A stretch of DNA of 64,000 nucleotides from Nocardiopsis gilva YIM 90087 (GTDB lineage: Bacteria; Actinomycetota; Actinomycetes; Streptosporangiales; Streptosporangiaceae): contig NZ_CP022753.1 in assembly GCF_002263495.1 (NCBI RefSeq), forward strand, positions 186,001 to 250,000, in the 5' to 3' direction. Below the pieces are notes generated by a model that saw nothing but the letters and a program-made list of their open reading frames with translations, had not been told where the DNA came from and searched no databases. The stretch's first letter is position 1. Each line of letters begins with the position of its first letter. Position numbers and translations under genes: made by a program. Of the stretch, positions 1 to 7,920 are shown in pieces.

Positions 1-303
1 GTTCCCGCACAGCGTGCCCCGCAGCGGCAGACGGCGGAGCCCCTGCGCACCAAGGGCCGCGAGACCCTGGTGCGGCTGTCCGAGAAGATCGCCGAGGAGG
101 ACGGCCCGCTGGTCGTCGACGCGGAGAACGCCGGGCGGATGCTCGGTGTCACCCCGCGTACGGCCCGGCGGCTGCTGCGCACCCTCGTCGAGGAGGGGCT
201 CGCCTGGCCGCTGCCGCCCAACCGCACGCTGCAGCCGGGGCGCCCGCGCCAGCTCTACCGGCTGATCGTGGAGAAGCTCGACAAGGACAAGGCCGGCAAG
301 TAG
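1..303 (+). CDS. C-terminal end of a winged-helix-like protein (partial)
   Basis: The reading frame is open from base 1 to a TAG at 301-303, so this is the last 100 residues of a gene that starts outside the window. It contains a helix-turn-helix-like stretch (ENAGRMLGVTPRTARRLLRT) followed by a probable wing (RTLQPGRPRQLYRL), which suggests DNA binding. The pattern resembles the C-terminal domain of DNA-binding proteins that read a repeat partner or a plasmid-type target, but no family can be assigned. It converges with the aminotransferase gene, with a perfect hairpin between the two stops. Confidence 0.6.
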   Translation, partial: VPAQRAPQRQTAEPLRTKGRETLVRLSEKIAEEDGPLVVDAENAGRMLGVTPRTARRLLRTLVEEGLAWPLPPNRTLQPGRPRQLYRLIVEKLDKDKAGK

Positions 304-345
304 CTCGAGCAGCCGGAACCGGCTCGACCGGCCGGGCGGCGGAGC

Positions 346-383
346 CCGGGGGAGGCCGCGGTGGTCACCGCGGCCTCCCCCGG
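346..383. terminator. Bidirectional hairpin between convergent genes
   Basis: An 18-bp perfect stem (346-363 with 366-383) with a 2-nt loop lies between the two convergent stop codons. There is no T-run, as is common for actinobacterial terminators. Confidence 0.7.
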
Positions 384-427
384 CGCCGTCGTTCGCGCGC
401 GGCGGCGGTGCCGGACAGGGCGGCGGG

Positions 428-1516
428 TCAGCCCTTGTTCCGCGTCGGGTAGGCGTGGGCGACGGCCAGGAGGGCGTCGTTCTCCTCGGGCGTGCCGATA
501 CTGATGCGCAGCCCCTCGCCGGCGAAGGGGCGCACGGCCACGCCGGCGGCCTCGCACGCGGCGGCGAAGTCGAGGGTGGCATCGTCCATGCGCAGCCACA
601 CGAAGTTGGCCTCGGTGGGCGGCACCGCCCAGCCGTCGGCGATCAGCGCGTCGCGCACCCGGCCCCGCTCCTTCACGGTGAGCTCCACGCGCTCCAGCAG
701 CTCGCGCTCGGCCTCCAGCGACGCCAGCGCGGCGGCCTGGGCCAGGTGGTTGACCGCGAACGGCACCATGGTCTTGCGGACGGCGGTGGCGACGTCCGGG
801 TGGCCGATGAGGAAGCCAACGCGCAGCGCGGCCAGGCCGTAGGCCTTGGAGAAGGTGCGCAGGACCGCGACGTTGGGGCGGTCGCGGAACAGGTCGATCC
901 CGTCGGGCACCTGGGGGTCGCGGACGTACTCGCGGTAGGCCTCGTCGAGGACCACGAGGACGTGGTCGGGGACGCGGGCGAGGAAGGCGTTCAGCTCGGC
1001 CTCGCGTACGGCGGTGCCGGTGGGGTTGTTCGGGTTGCAGACGAGGACAACGCGCGTGCGGTCGGTGATGGCATCGGCGAGGGCGTCGAGATCGTGCGTC
1101 TCGTCGCGCAGGGGGACGCGCACCGACGTCGCGCCGGACAGGTCGGCGAGCAGCGGGTAGGCCTCGAAGGAGCGCCAGGCGTAGACGACCTCGGTGCCGG
1201 GCTCGGCGGTGGCCTCCAGGAGCTGCTGCAGCACCCCCACGGACCCGGCGCCGACGGCCACGTGGTCCTCGGGGACGCCGAACCGGGTGGCCAGGGCCGC
1301 GGTGAGCGCGACGGCGCCGGTATCGGGATAGCGGTTGATCTCGGTGGCCGCGGCGGCCAGCGCGTCGAGGACCGAGGGCAGCGGACCGTACGGACTCTCG
1401 TTGGAGGAGAGCTTCATCGACCGTCCGTCCGGACCGACAACCTTGCGGCCCGGCGTGTAGACGGGGATGGAACTAAGTACAGCCCGGAAATACGACGAAT
1501 TCCGCTCCGACACCAT
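428..1516 (-). CDS. Histidinol-phosphate / aromatic aminotransferase (HisC/Pat family)
   Basis: A PLP-dependent class I/II aminotransferase of 362 residues, the normal length for HisC or Pat. It would transfer an amino group between glutamate and histidinol phosphate or an aromatic 2-oxo acid in the cytoplasm. Visible features are NPNNPTG (about 161-167), DEAY (about 191) and the PLP lysine in [12 protein letters not shown] (K224). The ATG at 1516 is chosen because AGGAAGG precedes it by 5 nt; the frame stays open upstream to 1600 without a better site. Other his genes are absent, so Pat (aromatic) is at least as likely as HisC. It is divergent from the lipoprotein gene across 110 bp. Confidence 0.88.
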   Translation of the reverse strand: MVSERNSSYFRAVLSSIPVYTPGRKVVGPDGRSMKLSSNESPYGPLPSVLDALAAAATEINRYPDTGAVALTAALATRFGVPEDHVAVGAGSVGVLQQLLEATAEPGTEVVYAWRSFEAYPLLADLSGATSVRVPLRDETHDLDALADAITDRTRVVLVCNPNNPTGTAVREAELNAFLARVPDHVLVVLDEAYREYVRDPQVPDGIDLFRDRPNVAVLRTFSKAYGLAALRVGFLIGHPDVATAVRKTMVPFAVNHLAQAAALASLEAERELLERVELTVKERGRVRDALIADGWAVPPTEANFVWLRMDDATLDFAAACEAAGVAVRPFAGEGLRISIGTPEENDALLAVAHAYPTRNKG

Positions 1517-1626
1517 TGTCCTTCCTCGATACTCTGTGCAAGTCCAAGAATACGCACGGCGATGGTCCGCCGAAAATACCCACTCGGACCTCAGCGGCAA
1601 TATCGCACAGAAGAGGAAATAGCACC

Positions 1627-2343
1627 ATGGACCACCCTGGAAAGCTACGGAAAGTAATCATTAAAGTGCTCAGCGTTGCGACCATCGCTTCCGCGCTCAC
1701 CGCCTGTGGCTACGCGATCGGCGGCGAGACGGCGAACGACGACCCGAACGCCGAGGCCGCGGCCAAGCTGCGCGACGCGCAGCTCGTGCAGTTCGGTGAG
1801 GCCAAGATCGTCCCCGAGCGGAGCGAACAGGGCACCTACGCCCGGCTGGCGACCATCCAGCAGACGGAGGAGCTGCGCGAGTCCGCCGACATGGACAACC
1901 CCGAATGCATGGACGCGGCCAATCGGTGGGGGCGGCTGAAGAAGGTGCGGGAGGCGCCGAGCTCGCTGGCGACGTTCCTGCGGGGCGAGGACACCATCGC
2001 GCACATGCTGATCGCGACGGGCGAGAAGACCGCGCAGAAGGTGGTCGACACCCCGCTGCCGGAGGAGTGCCTCGAGTACGAGGTCCGGTTCGAGGAGGGC
2101 GCGACGACGTCGTACAAGATGGAGCGACTCGACATCGAGGAGGTGGCCGATGCCTCCCGTGCCTACACCGTGGAGACCGAGATGGAGAAGGAGCCGGTGG
2201 TGCTGCACAGCCTTCTCTACCGCAACGGGGACAACCTGGGGGTCACCTCCATCCTCGGCACCAACGAGGACGGGGATTACAAGAAGACCCTGCAAGCGTT
2301 CACCGAAGCGGCGGTCGAGCGCGAGGACCGGGTCTTTCCCTAG
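1627..2343 (+). CDS. Putative secreted lipoprotein of unknown function
   Basis: 238 residues. The N-terminus is a lipoprotein signal: basic start, hydrophobic core, lipobox LTAC with Cys27 as the lipidation site. The mature part is acidic and has no catalytic motif I recognise; it contains two more cysteines (in NPEC and EEC) that could form a disulfide outside the membrane. The ATG at 1627 is chosen because AGAGGAAA sits upstream and the signal peptide begins there; the frame is open further upstream but that part overlaps the divergent promoter. Confidence 0.75.
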   Translation: MDHPGKLRKVIIKVLSVATIASALTACGYAIGGETANDDPNAEAAAKLRDAQLVQFGEAKIVPERSEQGTYARLATIQQTEELRESADMDNPECMDAANRWGRLKKVREAPSSLATFLRGEDTIAHMLIATGEKTAQKVVDTPLPEECLEYEVRFEEGATTSYKMERLDIEEVADASRAYTVETEMEKEPVVLHSLLYRNGDNLGVTSILGTNEDGDYKKTLQAFTEAAVEREDRVFP

Positions 2344-2613
2344 CCCCGTACAGCGGACCCGCCGCGGCCGCGTGCGGCACGGCGGAGGCGGTTCCGTGGA
2401 TCCCCGGAGACGCGGGAACGGGTGGCGCGAGGGGTGCCGATGCACTAGAGTCGAGACTAATCGAACTGGCGTTCGAACAAATCGGACGTGGGCGGCGCGA
2501 TCACGGCAGCGCACCTGTTCGGCCTAGCGGCGGTATGGCCGAATGGCGTCGGACGCGCCCCCACGTCCCATTGTCTCCGCCGTCGGCGGCGGAACTCCGG
2601 GGTGCCCGGCACC

Positions 2614-3594
2614 TCACCTCGGGGCGGTCTTCGAGGGATCCTGCACCGGAATCACCGTGTCGGGTAGCTCGACGGCCTCCCGTTCTCCCGGCCCGGGCAG
2701 AGCGGATCGGGCGGCCACTTCGCCGAGCACAGCCAGGGTCTCCCCGGTCTCGCCATCACTGATGGCCGCGCGGACGGCCGGCCGGCGCCCCCGCACGTGG
2801 ACGCCGAACACGACGTCGACGTCCCGGTTGTCGCGCGTCCCCGCGAACCGGATGAAGCGCCAGCAGCCGTGCCGCCACACATCCGCGGGCTCCGCGTCGG
2901 GTTCGGTGATCAGCGCCGTGTTGGCGCGCCAGACATCACTGGCCTTCAACCGGGTCAGGGTCCGCCGCAGCGGCACCTCGCGCAGCTCGCACGGCTCCAG
3001 GTGGAACCGGCGCATCGCGAGCTCATTGAGCTCTGGGGACAGAGCGGCGATCAGCACCACCTCGGCCGCCATGGCCACCAGGTGCGTGAGCGTGGGAGCG
3101 GCGAGCACGACCACGCCGGTGGACTCCAGCCCGATGGTGGAGACGGCCCCGGCGGCGAGGACGAGGGCCCGCGCGATCGTGCGCCACCCCACCGGGGTCG
3201 TGCTCAGCCCGCCGAAGCAGCCGCACCCCAGCTCCGGGTCGCGCTCGCGCAGCCGGAACAGCAGGAGCGCCGCCACCAGGAAGAGGGCCGCCGTGGCCCC
3301 GCGGGCGATGTCGCCCGGGAGGGCGGTCAGGGTGAGCAGGCCGACGGCGAGCACGGCTTCGAGCCAGCCGTTGGCCAGCTCGAAGCGGCGGTGAAACCGG
3401 CTCGGCAGCAGCGCCACCGGGCCGCTCCCGCGCGGCGAGCGGTCGGCGATCTTGGCGACCGCGCCGAGGAGCAGAAGCAGGACCAGGATCGGCAGTTGGA
3501 TATCGCGCACCACACCGATGACGTCGGCCGAATCGGCGACGTCGGCGACGCCGGTCACGTTGATCGCGTTGATCGCAAAGGTCTCGACGACCAT
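2614..3594 (-). CDS. MauE/DoxX-like membrane protein
   Basis: 326 residues. The N-terminal half has about four hydrophobic helices (from residue 31 on) and the motif CGCFGG (124-129), which is the redox-active signature of the MauE/DoxX-like family; MauE is needed for disulfide maturation of methylamine dehydrogenase. The C-terminal half is soluble and not recognised. The start lies only 4 nt after the TGA of the upstream cysteine-rich gene, so translation is probably coupled. The partner has ten cysteines in its last 90 residues, which makes it a plausible substrate of this protein (inference). Confidence 0.7.
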   Translation of the reverse strand: MVVETFAINAINVTGVADVADSADVIGVVRDIQLPILVLLLLLGAVAKIADRSPRGSGPVALLPSRFHRRFELANGWLEAVLAVGLLTLTALPGDIARGATAALFLVAALLLFRLRERDPELGCGCFGGLSTTPVGWRTIARALVLAAGAVSTIGLESTGVVVLAAPTLTHLVAMAAEVVLIAALSPELNELAMRRFHLEPCELREVPLRRTLTRLKASDVWRANTALITEPDAEPADVWRHGCWRFIRFAGTRDNRDVDVVFGVHVRGRRPAVRAAISDGETGETLAVLGEVAARSALPGPGEREAVELPDTVIPVQDPSKTAPR

Positions 3595-3598
3595 CTCG

Positions 3599-4552
3599 TC
3601 ACCCCACTGTCAGCGTCGCGTTGAAGCATCCGGACTCTGGGCACCCGCCCAGGGCGACATAACTCATCAGGGTCAGCTGCGCGATACGGCCGCTGGCCTC
3701 GCTCTCACAGGCGGTGCAGAGGTCGCAGAAGCGGCCGACGGCCGAGCCGCAGGAGAGGACCTGGAGCGCGGTGGAGAGGCCGGTGCAGTCGTTGCTCAAG
3801 GAGAACGTCGTGCCGATGGAGAGCAGGGGCAGAGGTCCGCAGCTCTCCCCGCGGTCGCACACGTCGCCGCAGTCGCCGCCGGGATCCAGCGCCGGGTAGG
3901 CGGCGCCCGTTGCGCGGGCGAGCGGGTTGACGTGCGTCGAGCGCCCCAGAGCCGGGTCGTACCAGCCGACGGTTCCGGACACCGCACCTGGGAAACGGTG
4001 GACGGGCGGGCGGCGCGGGGCCTCGTCGACGGGGTAGGGGGCCTGGGTCGTGGCCGGAATCATGGCGTGCACGGCGCCGTCGTGCCAGAGGCCGATGGCG
4101 TCGAAGAGGTAGCCGGGTTCGAGGACCGGGTGGCGCACGCCGATGCGCCCGGAGGCGCGGTAGGGGATGACGACGTGGCGGCGGGGACGGCCGTGGCCCT
4201 CGTCGACCTCCAGGGCGTCGCCGTCGCGCGCGGCGATCACACCGGTGACGCGGGCGATCTGCGCCCAGACGCGTTCGGCCACCCAGCGTCCGCCGTGGGC
4301 GCAGCGGATCACGACGTCGTCGCCGGGGAGCAGCGCCGAGGAGTCGACGTCGCGCCCGCGCCAGAAGGTGGTGGAGCGCTCGAACAGGAAGGGCTCCTCC
4401 CCGCGCGGCGTCGCGATGCGCAGCATGTGCGGCGTGATGTCGAGGACCACGCCGCGCGCGACCCGGCCCGGTAGCTCGTCGGCTACAGGGGCCGCGTCCT
4501 CACCGAGGACGGCGGCGGTGAGCCGTCTGCGGTCACCTATATCTACTGACAT
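3599..4552 (-). CDS. Cysteine-rich protein coupled to MauE-like protein, unknown function
   Basis: 317 residues with no family I can name. Residues 1-200 look like a beta-rich soluble domain. Residues 228-309 hold ten cysteines (228, 232, 238, 256, 268, 276, 279, 282, 304, 309), including FCDLCTAC, a density typical of multi-disulfide proteins or metal sites. There is no signal peptide in the visible frame. The ATG at 4552 follows AGGAGGGGCG. It is the first gene of a two-gene operon with the MauE-like protein. The arrangement parallels methylamine dehydrogenase small subunit plus MauE/MauD, but the sequence does not match MauA by eye. Confidence 0.65.
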   Translation of the reverse strand: MSVDIGDRRRLTAAVLGEDAAPVADELPGRVARGVVLDITPHMLRIATPRGEEPFLFERSTTFWRGRDVDSSALLPGDDVVIRCAHGGRWVAERVWAQIARVTGVIAARDGDALEVDEGHGRPRRHVVIPYRASGRIGVRHPVLEPGYLFDAIGLWHDGAVHAMIPATTQAPYPVDEAPRRPPVHRFPGAVSGTVGWYDPALGRSTHVNPLARATGAAYPALDPGGDCGDVCDRGESCGPLPLLSIGTTFSLSNDCTGLSTALQVLSCGSAVGRFCDLCTACESEASGRIAQLTLMSYVALGGCPESGCFNATLTVG

Positions 4553-4931
4553 CGCCCCTCCTGTTCCGCCGTGCCCGGTTCCATTTTCGCCATCCGTTCC
4601 CAGGTCGGGGTGTTACACGCCGAACGACCCTGTTTTCGTCATCAATCCCGGCTTACGGCTGACGCGAAACGCCCGGGGAAGCGACCGCAATGTCGCCTTC
4701 GTCCGACGCACGAGACCCCCTGTGGGCTGGTTGCTCGCGATCCGCCCGATCCTTCGCGTTTGTTCGAACATGATGTGAAAGAGAGCTGATCATTACGTAT
4801 CGCGTGCAACAGTGAAGAACAAGGTGAAGATTGTGACCGAGACCACGTCGTAGCCCACGAGGGCGGACGCGTGAGCGAGACCGCGCAACCACCCGCAGGG
4901 GCGGACACCACGTGGTCGCGAGCCCGGATCG
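4553..4931. other. Intergenic region upstream of the sigma-factor gene
   Basis: 379 bp between divergent genes. It is richer in A+T than its surroundings from about 4740 to 4850 and must hold both promoters. No repeat or RNA gene was recognised. Confidence 0.5.
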
Positions 4932-5459
4932 GTGGTCCGTGTGAAAGACACGACGCGGCGAACCAGGTACGAGGAGTTCTCCGGCTACGTCGACGAGCGT
5001 GGCCCGGCACTGCTACGGATGGCACGGTCACTGACGGGCAACCGCGCCGACGCGGAGGACCTGCTGCAGGCGGCCCTGCTCAAGACCTTCTTCGCGTGGG
5101 ACCGCATCAACAGCCCCAGCGCCCGGGACGGATACGTGCGCCGGGCCATGGTCAACACCCAGATCTCCGAGTGGCGCCGCAAGCACCTGGAGATCTTCCC
5201 CACCGAGGAGATCCCCGAGCAACAGGTCGACGACCCCACCTGGAAGAGCGACCTCGCCGACCTGCTGCACCGCGCCATCGACCGCCTCCCGGAACGGCAG
5301 CGTGCGACCGTCATGCTCCGCTACTACGAGGACATGTCCGAGGCCCAGATCGCCGAACAGCTCGGCATCACGGTCGGCACGGTCAAGAGCACCCTCTCCC
5401 GCGCCGTCGCCAAACTCCGCCTCGACGCCGACCTCGCCATCGAACGCGCCATGTCCTGA
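4932..5459 (+). CDS. SigE-family (ECF-type) RNA polymerase sigma factor
   Basis: 175 residues, the usual length of the actinobacterial SigE-family sigma-70 proteins. Region 2 is visible as ALLRMARSLTGNRADAEDLLQ and region 4 as LPERQRATVMLRYYEDMSEAQIAEQLGITVGTVKS (an HTH). It would direct RNA polymerase to a small stress regulon. A GTG at 4932 gives the longest product; a second GTG at 4941 is also possible. No anti-sigma gene follows: the next feature is tRNA-Ser 65 nt downstream. Confidence 0.88.
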   Translation: MVRVKDTTRRTRYEEFSGYVDERGPALLRMARSLTGNRADAEDLLQAALLKTFFAWDRINSPSARDGYVRRAMVNTQISEWRRKHLEIFPTEEIPEQQVDDPTWKSDLADLLHRAIDRLPERQRATVMLRYYEDMSEAQIAEQLGITVGTVKSTLSRAVAKLRLDADLAIERAMS

Positions 5460-5524
5460 ACCCACCCGCCGTCCCCATTCGTTTTGCGCCCGCACCCCCG
5501 CACTCTGTACTCTTGTGCCTGCCA

Positions 5525-5613
5525 GGAGGATTCGCCTAGTCCGGTCTATGGCGCCGCACTGCTAATGCGGTTAGGTGGCAACGCCTTCCGGGGTTCAAAT
5601 CCCCGATCCTCCG
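5525..5613 (+). tRNA. tRNA-Ser(GCU)
   Basis: The acceptor stem GGAGGAT pairs with ATCCTCC (5606-5612). The anticodon stem CCGCA/TGCGG encloses the loop CTGCTAA with anticodon GCT at 5561-5563. A long variable arm and GGTTCAAAT T-loop complete a class II tRNA of 89 nt. CCA is not encoded. Serine tRNAs are common integration sites, and the DNA just downstream is accessory in character. Confidence 0.96.
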
Positions 5614-5620
5614 CAGGTCA

Positions 5621-5654
5621 CGAAGGGCCCGCCGCGCACGCGGCGGGCCCTTCG
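5621..5654 (+). terminator. Terminator of tRNA-Ser
   Basis: A 14-bp perfect stem (5621-5634 with 5641-5654) with a 6-nt loop, starting 8 nt after the tRNA. Confidence 0.8.
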
Positions 5655-5714
5655 TCGTGAGCTAGTCTCAGTTCTCGTCTCAGTCACGGTCGGCGCGGCA
5701 CCCCGCCAACGCGC

Positions 5715-6116
5715 TCACCGACAGTCGGCTCGGTCCGCGCCGACCGTTCCCGGATCGGGCAGGGTGCGGGCCACGGCCACGACGTAGGACCGCAGATCGG
5801 GCGTGCTGTTCGGATCGGCGCCCAGGATGAGGCGCGTCATCTGGGGAAAGGCGAGCGGCCAGACCGCGACTCCGATGACCGCCAGAAAGGTGGCCGCGGC
5901 CGCCCGGTCGTCCAGAGGCGCGCCGGTCGCCTCGGCCAGCGTCGCGGCCTTGCGCGCGTAGTGCCCGTCGGGGAGGGGGTCGCTGCCGTAGTGCAGGGCC
6001 TCCCACATCATCAACCGCGTCATCTCGGGGGTCTCCCGATGGAAGTCGAACACCCGCCCCGCGTACTCTCCCAGGTCGCCGCAGGGCAGCCCGACCTTGG
6101 CGGCGTGCGGCGGCGG
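5715..6116 (-). pseudogene. TetR-family regulator, C-terminal remnant
   Basis: The frame from a TAG at 6117-6119 down to 5715 encodes the ligand-binding part of a TetR repressor: GEYAGRVFDFHRETPEMTRL aligns with AAYVTRLFDYQSAHPELVRL of the intact TetR at 54291-54917, and both continue with a WE(A/G)L stretch and a PQ-RR/TR-LG stretch. The N-terminal helix-turn-helix, which should lie beyond 6116, is missing. A short version could start at a GTG at 6053, but it could not bind DNA. The break coincides with the truncated end of a plus-strand remnant, so a deletion is likely. Confidence 0.7.
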
Positions 6117-6236
6117 CTACACGACTGGTACCGCGGGGCTGCGGTGTTCCACCGCGAGCCCGCCGTGGCCGAGGCGCGCGAAGGGCTGTCGAATACTCTG
6201 CTGGCCGAGCAATCGACCATGAAGGAGCTGGCATGA
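6096..6236 (+). pseudogene. C-terminal stump of an unidentified gene
   Basis: A plus-strand frame encodes RRRLHDWYRGAAVFHREPAV and then AREGLSNTLLAEQSTMKELA, ending in a TGA at 6234-6236. The stop overlaps the ATG of the next gene in the ATGA pattern, which is the usual mark of a translationally coupled upstream gene. Upstream of about 6100 the frame runs antisense through the TetR remnant, so only the tail of the original gene is left. The family is not recognised. A GTG at 6105 could allow a 43-residue product. Confidence 0.5.
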
Positions 6237-6715
6237 CGCGGATCGGGATCACCGGTCACTCGAACCTCTCAGCCGACAGCGTGCCCCTCGTTCGCGACGC
6301 CTTGGCCGATCTGCTCGCCCCGTATGCCGACGGCGACTTGGTCGGCCTCTCCTGTCTCGCGCGAGGTGCTGATCAGGTCTTCGCCGAGGTCGTCCTGGAT
6401 GCCGGCGGAAAGCTTGAAGTTGTCCTTCCCGCAGTCGACTACCGCGAGGCGAAGGTCAAGCCGCACAACCTCGACCAGTTCGACGAGCTCCTGATGCGCT
6501 CGACGCTGGTCCGGTATATGCCGCACAAAACCGCGGGTCGAGCGGCCTACGAAGACGCCAATGAGGCGATCCTGGGCGGGATCGACCGCCTCGTTGCCGT
6601 CTGGGACGGCCAGTCGTCCGGCGGGAAGGGCGGCACCGGTGACGCGGTCAACGCCGCGCGGGGCCGGGGAGTCCCGGTGGACGTGGTCTGGCCCGAGGGT
6701 GCTCGCCGGGAGTGA
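6233..6715 (+). CDS. SLOG/LOG-like nucleotide-binding protein
   Basis: 160 residues with the Rossmann-like pattern of SLOG (SMF/DprA-LOG) proteins: GITGHSNL at the N-terminus, GLSCLARGADQVFAEVV (about 38-54), and a phosphate-binding GGTGDAVNAARGRGVPV near the end. SLOG domains bind or process nucleotide-derived ligands, and several sense signals in phage-defence and conflict systems. The ATG overlaps the TGA of the preceding stump by the ATGA pattern. The exact ligand cannot be predicted. Confidence 0.6.
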   Translation: MTRIGITGHSNLSADSVPLVRDALADLLAPYADGDLVGLSCLARGADQVFAEVVLDAGGKLEVVLPAVDYREAKVKPHNLDQFDELLMRSTLVRYMPHKTAGRAAYEDANEAILGGIDRLVAVWDGQSSGGKGGTGDAVNAARGRGVPVDVVWPEGARRE

Positions 6716-6783
6716 ATCCTGGTGGGGGCGGCAGCGGGGAGCCCGTTGGCTGATCCTGGGCCTAGTCGTAGTGGCAGGTCAGG

Positions 6784-6822
6784 GGTTGCCCGACCCTGCC
6801 CCCTCCGCAGGGTCGGGCAACC
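6784..6822. terminator. Bidirectional hairpin terminator
   Basis: A 16-bp perfect stem (6784-6799 with 6807-6822) with a 7-nt loop lies between the convergent SLOG-like gene and the small-gene operon. Confidence 0.75.
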
Positions 6823-6838
6823 GGTTTGGGGGGGGCGG

Positions 6839-7054
6839 TCAGCCGCGTTCAGCCTCGACCTGGGCGAGACGGGCTTGCACCACGGCCAGGTAGGCGTGGG
6901 TGCGCTTGGTTCCGGTGACGTGGTCGGTCAGGTGGAACCGCCAGCCGTCATCGGTGCGGTGCCAGGTGAGCGTGCAGTCGAGGCCTTCGGCCTTCTGCCG
7001 GACTTCGGTGAAGATGTCGCCGAGGTGGCCCGGCGGGAGCTGGGGGAAGATCAT
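6839..7054 (-). CDS. Small hypothetical protein, third gene of a coupled trio
   Basis: 71 residues, no recognised domain. The sequence has a short basic and aromatic core (CTLTWHRTDDGWRFHLTDHV) and a helical end. The ATG at 7054 overlaps the TGA of the 147-residue gene (ATGA), which decides the start over the longer open frame to 7138. The trio is probably one transcript. Confidence 0.6.
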   Translation of the reverse strand: MIFPQLPPGHLGDIFTEVRQKAEGLDCTLTWHRTDDGWRFHLTDHVTGTKRTHAYLAVVQARLAQVEAERG

Positions 7055-7494
7055 CGCAGCCTCACCTGCGCTGGGCAGTCGGTGGGATAGGTGCGCTCGG
7101 TGGTGAGCACCGTCAGGTTCTCGGCGGTGGCTCCGCACACGGGTCGGCGTTGGCGCTGGATCTCGGCGGCGGCGACCAGCTCGGCCAGGTGGGCCGGGTC
7201 GCCGCCCGCGCCGAGGTCGGGGGTGACCTTGCGGACGTGGTAGCAGGAGGCCCCGCCGGGTCCGTGGAACAGCGTCACCGTGTAGGTGTGGGCGCGGCGC
7301 TTGAGCGCGATACCGGGCGGCATCTGCTCCCGGTAGGTACAGCGAAAGCGCACACCGTCGCGGCTGAGCGTCTCGGCCTGGTGGGTGATGTGGTCCCAGG
7401 CCTCTTCGACGGTGGTCACGGTGGTGTTGTGGTAGCGGGCCCAGGTCTCCAGTTTCCGGAGGGAAGTGACCGTCCAGGTCTTGAGGGTGCTCAT
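7051..7494 (-). CDS. Hypothetical protein, second gene of a coupled trio
   Basis: 147 residues, rich in His, Arg and Thr, with a predicted alpha/beta fold and no motif I can name. It ends in an ATGA overlap with the 71-residue gene and starts in an ATGA overlap with the 40-residue gene upstream. Such tightly coupled sets of unknown small proteins are typical of actinobacterial integrated elements, but nothing here proves mobility. Confidence 0.65.
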   Translation of the reverse strand: MSTLKTWTVTSLRKLETWARYHNTTVTTVEEAWDHITHQAETLSRDGVRFRCTYREQMPPGIALKRRAHTYTVTLFHGPGGASCYHVRKVTPDLGAGGDPAHLAELVAAAEIQRQRRPVCGATAENLTVLTTERTYPTDCPAQVRLR

Positions 7495-7613
7495 CGGCCC
7501 ACCTCAGAGAGGAACCGCTGGAAGGCGGCGTTCTGCGCTGAACGGCGGTGTTCCAGGGCGAGGAGGTAGGGACGGACGCGTTGAGATCGCCGTCGTCGAA
7601 GTAGAGTGTGCAT
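7491..7613 (-). CDS. 40-residue leader protein of a coupled trio
   Basis: A short basic protein, MHTLLRRRRSQRVRPYLLAL followed by a helical tail ending FLSEVGR. It is supported by AAGGAG 11 nt before the ATG and by its TGA overlapping the ATG of the next gene (ATGA). Coupling suggests that its translation controls that of the two genes behind it. The function is unknown. Confidence 0.5.
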   Translation of the reverse strand: MHTLLRRRRSQRVRPYLLALEHRRSAQNAAFQRFLSEVGR

Positions 7614-7648
7614 CGTCAACAGAGCTCCTTGTTGGTCTGTTGGCCACG

Positions 7649-7690
7649 CCCCGGGAGTCCTGGCTGGAACCGACTCGCCGGGGTCTTTTT
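7649..7690. terminator. Imperfect hairpin with T-run in a divergent promoter region
   Basis: CCCCGG-GAGTC (7649-7659) pairs with GACTC-G-CCGGGG (7672-7683) with one bulge, and TTTTT follows at 7686-7690 on the plus strand. On the minus strand the same hairpin sits in the leader of the small-gene trio, about 35 nt before the first start codon, where it could be a regulatory element instead. Confidence 0.5.
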
Positions 7691-7920
7691 GTTGGAGCCT
7701 CGTCGCATGAGTGCGTCGGGGGACCCATGTGGCGAGAGCCTCACTTAGGCCTATAGTGACCGATCACATGCTTATTTGCAATCGTCATTTTTAAAGAGCT
7801 GCGACGAGCTTACTTGTCGATCATGCCCGTAGTTGAATGGTGCGTGAAATGTCTGGTTCGCCACGGCGGAACATAGGATCGGCCTCGTACGCAGGAGAGG
7901 CCGAGAGGAAGGCGAGCGAC

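Noticed and set aside
2521-2600. tRNA-like stretch (ATGGCCGAATGGC pattern) before the MauE-like gene
   Set aside because: The acceptor and anticodon stems do not pair and there is no T-loop.
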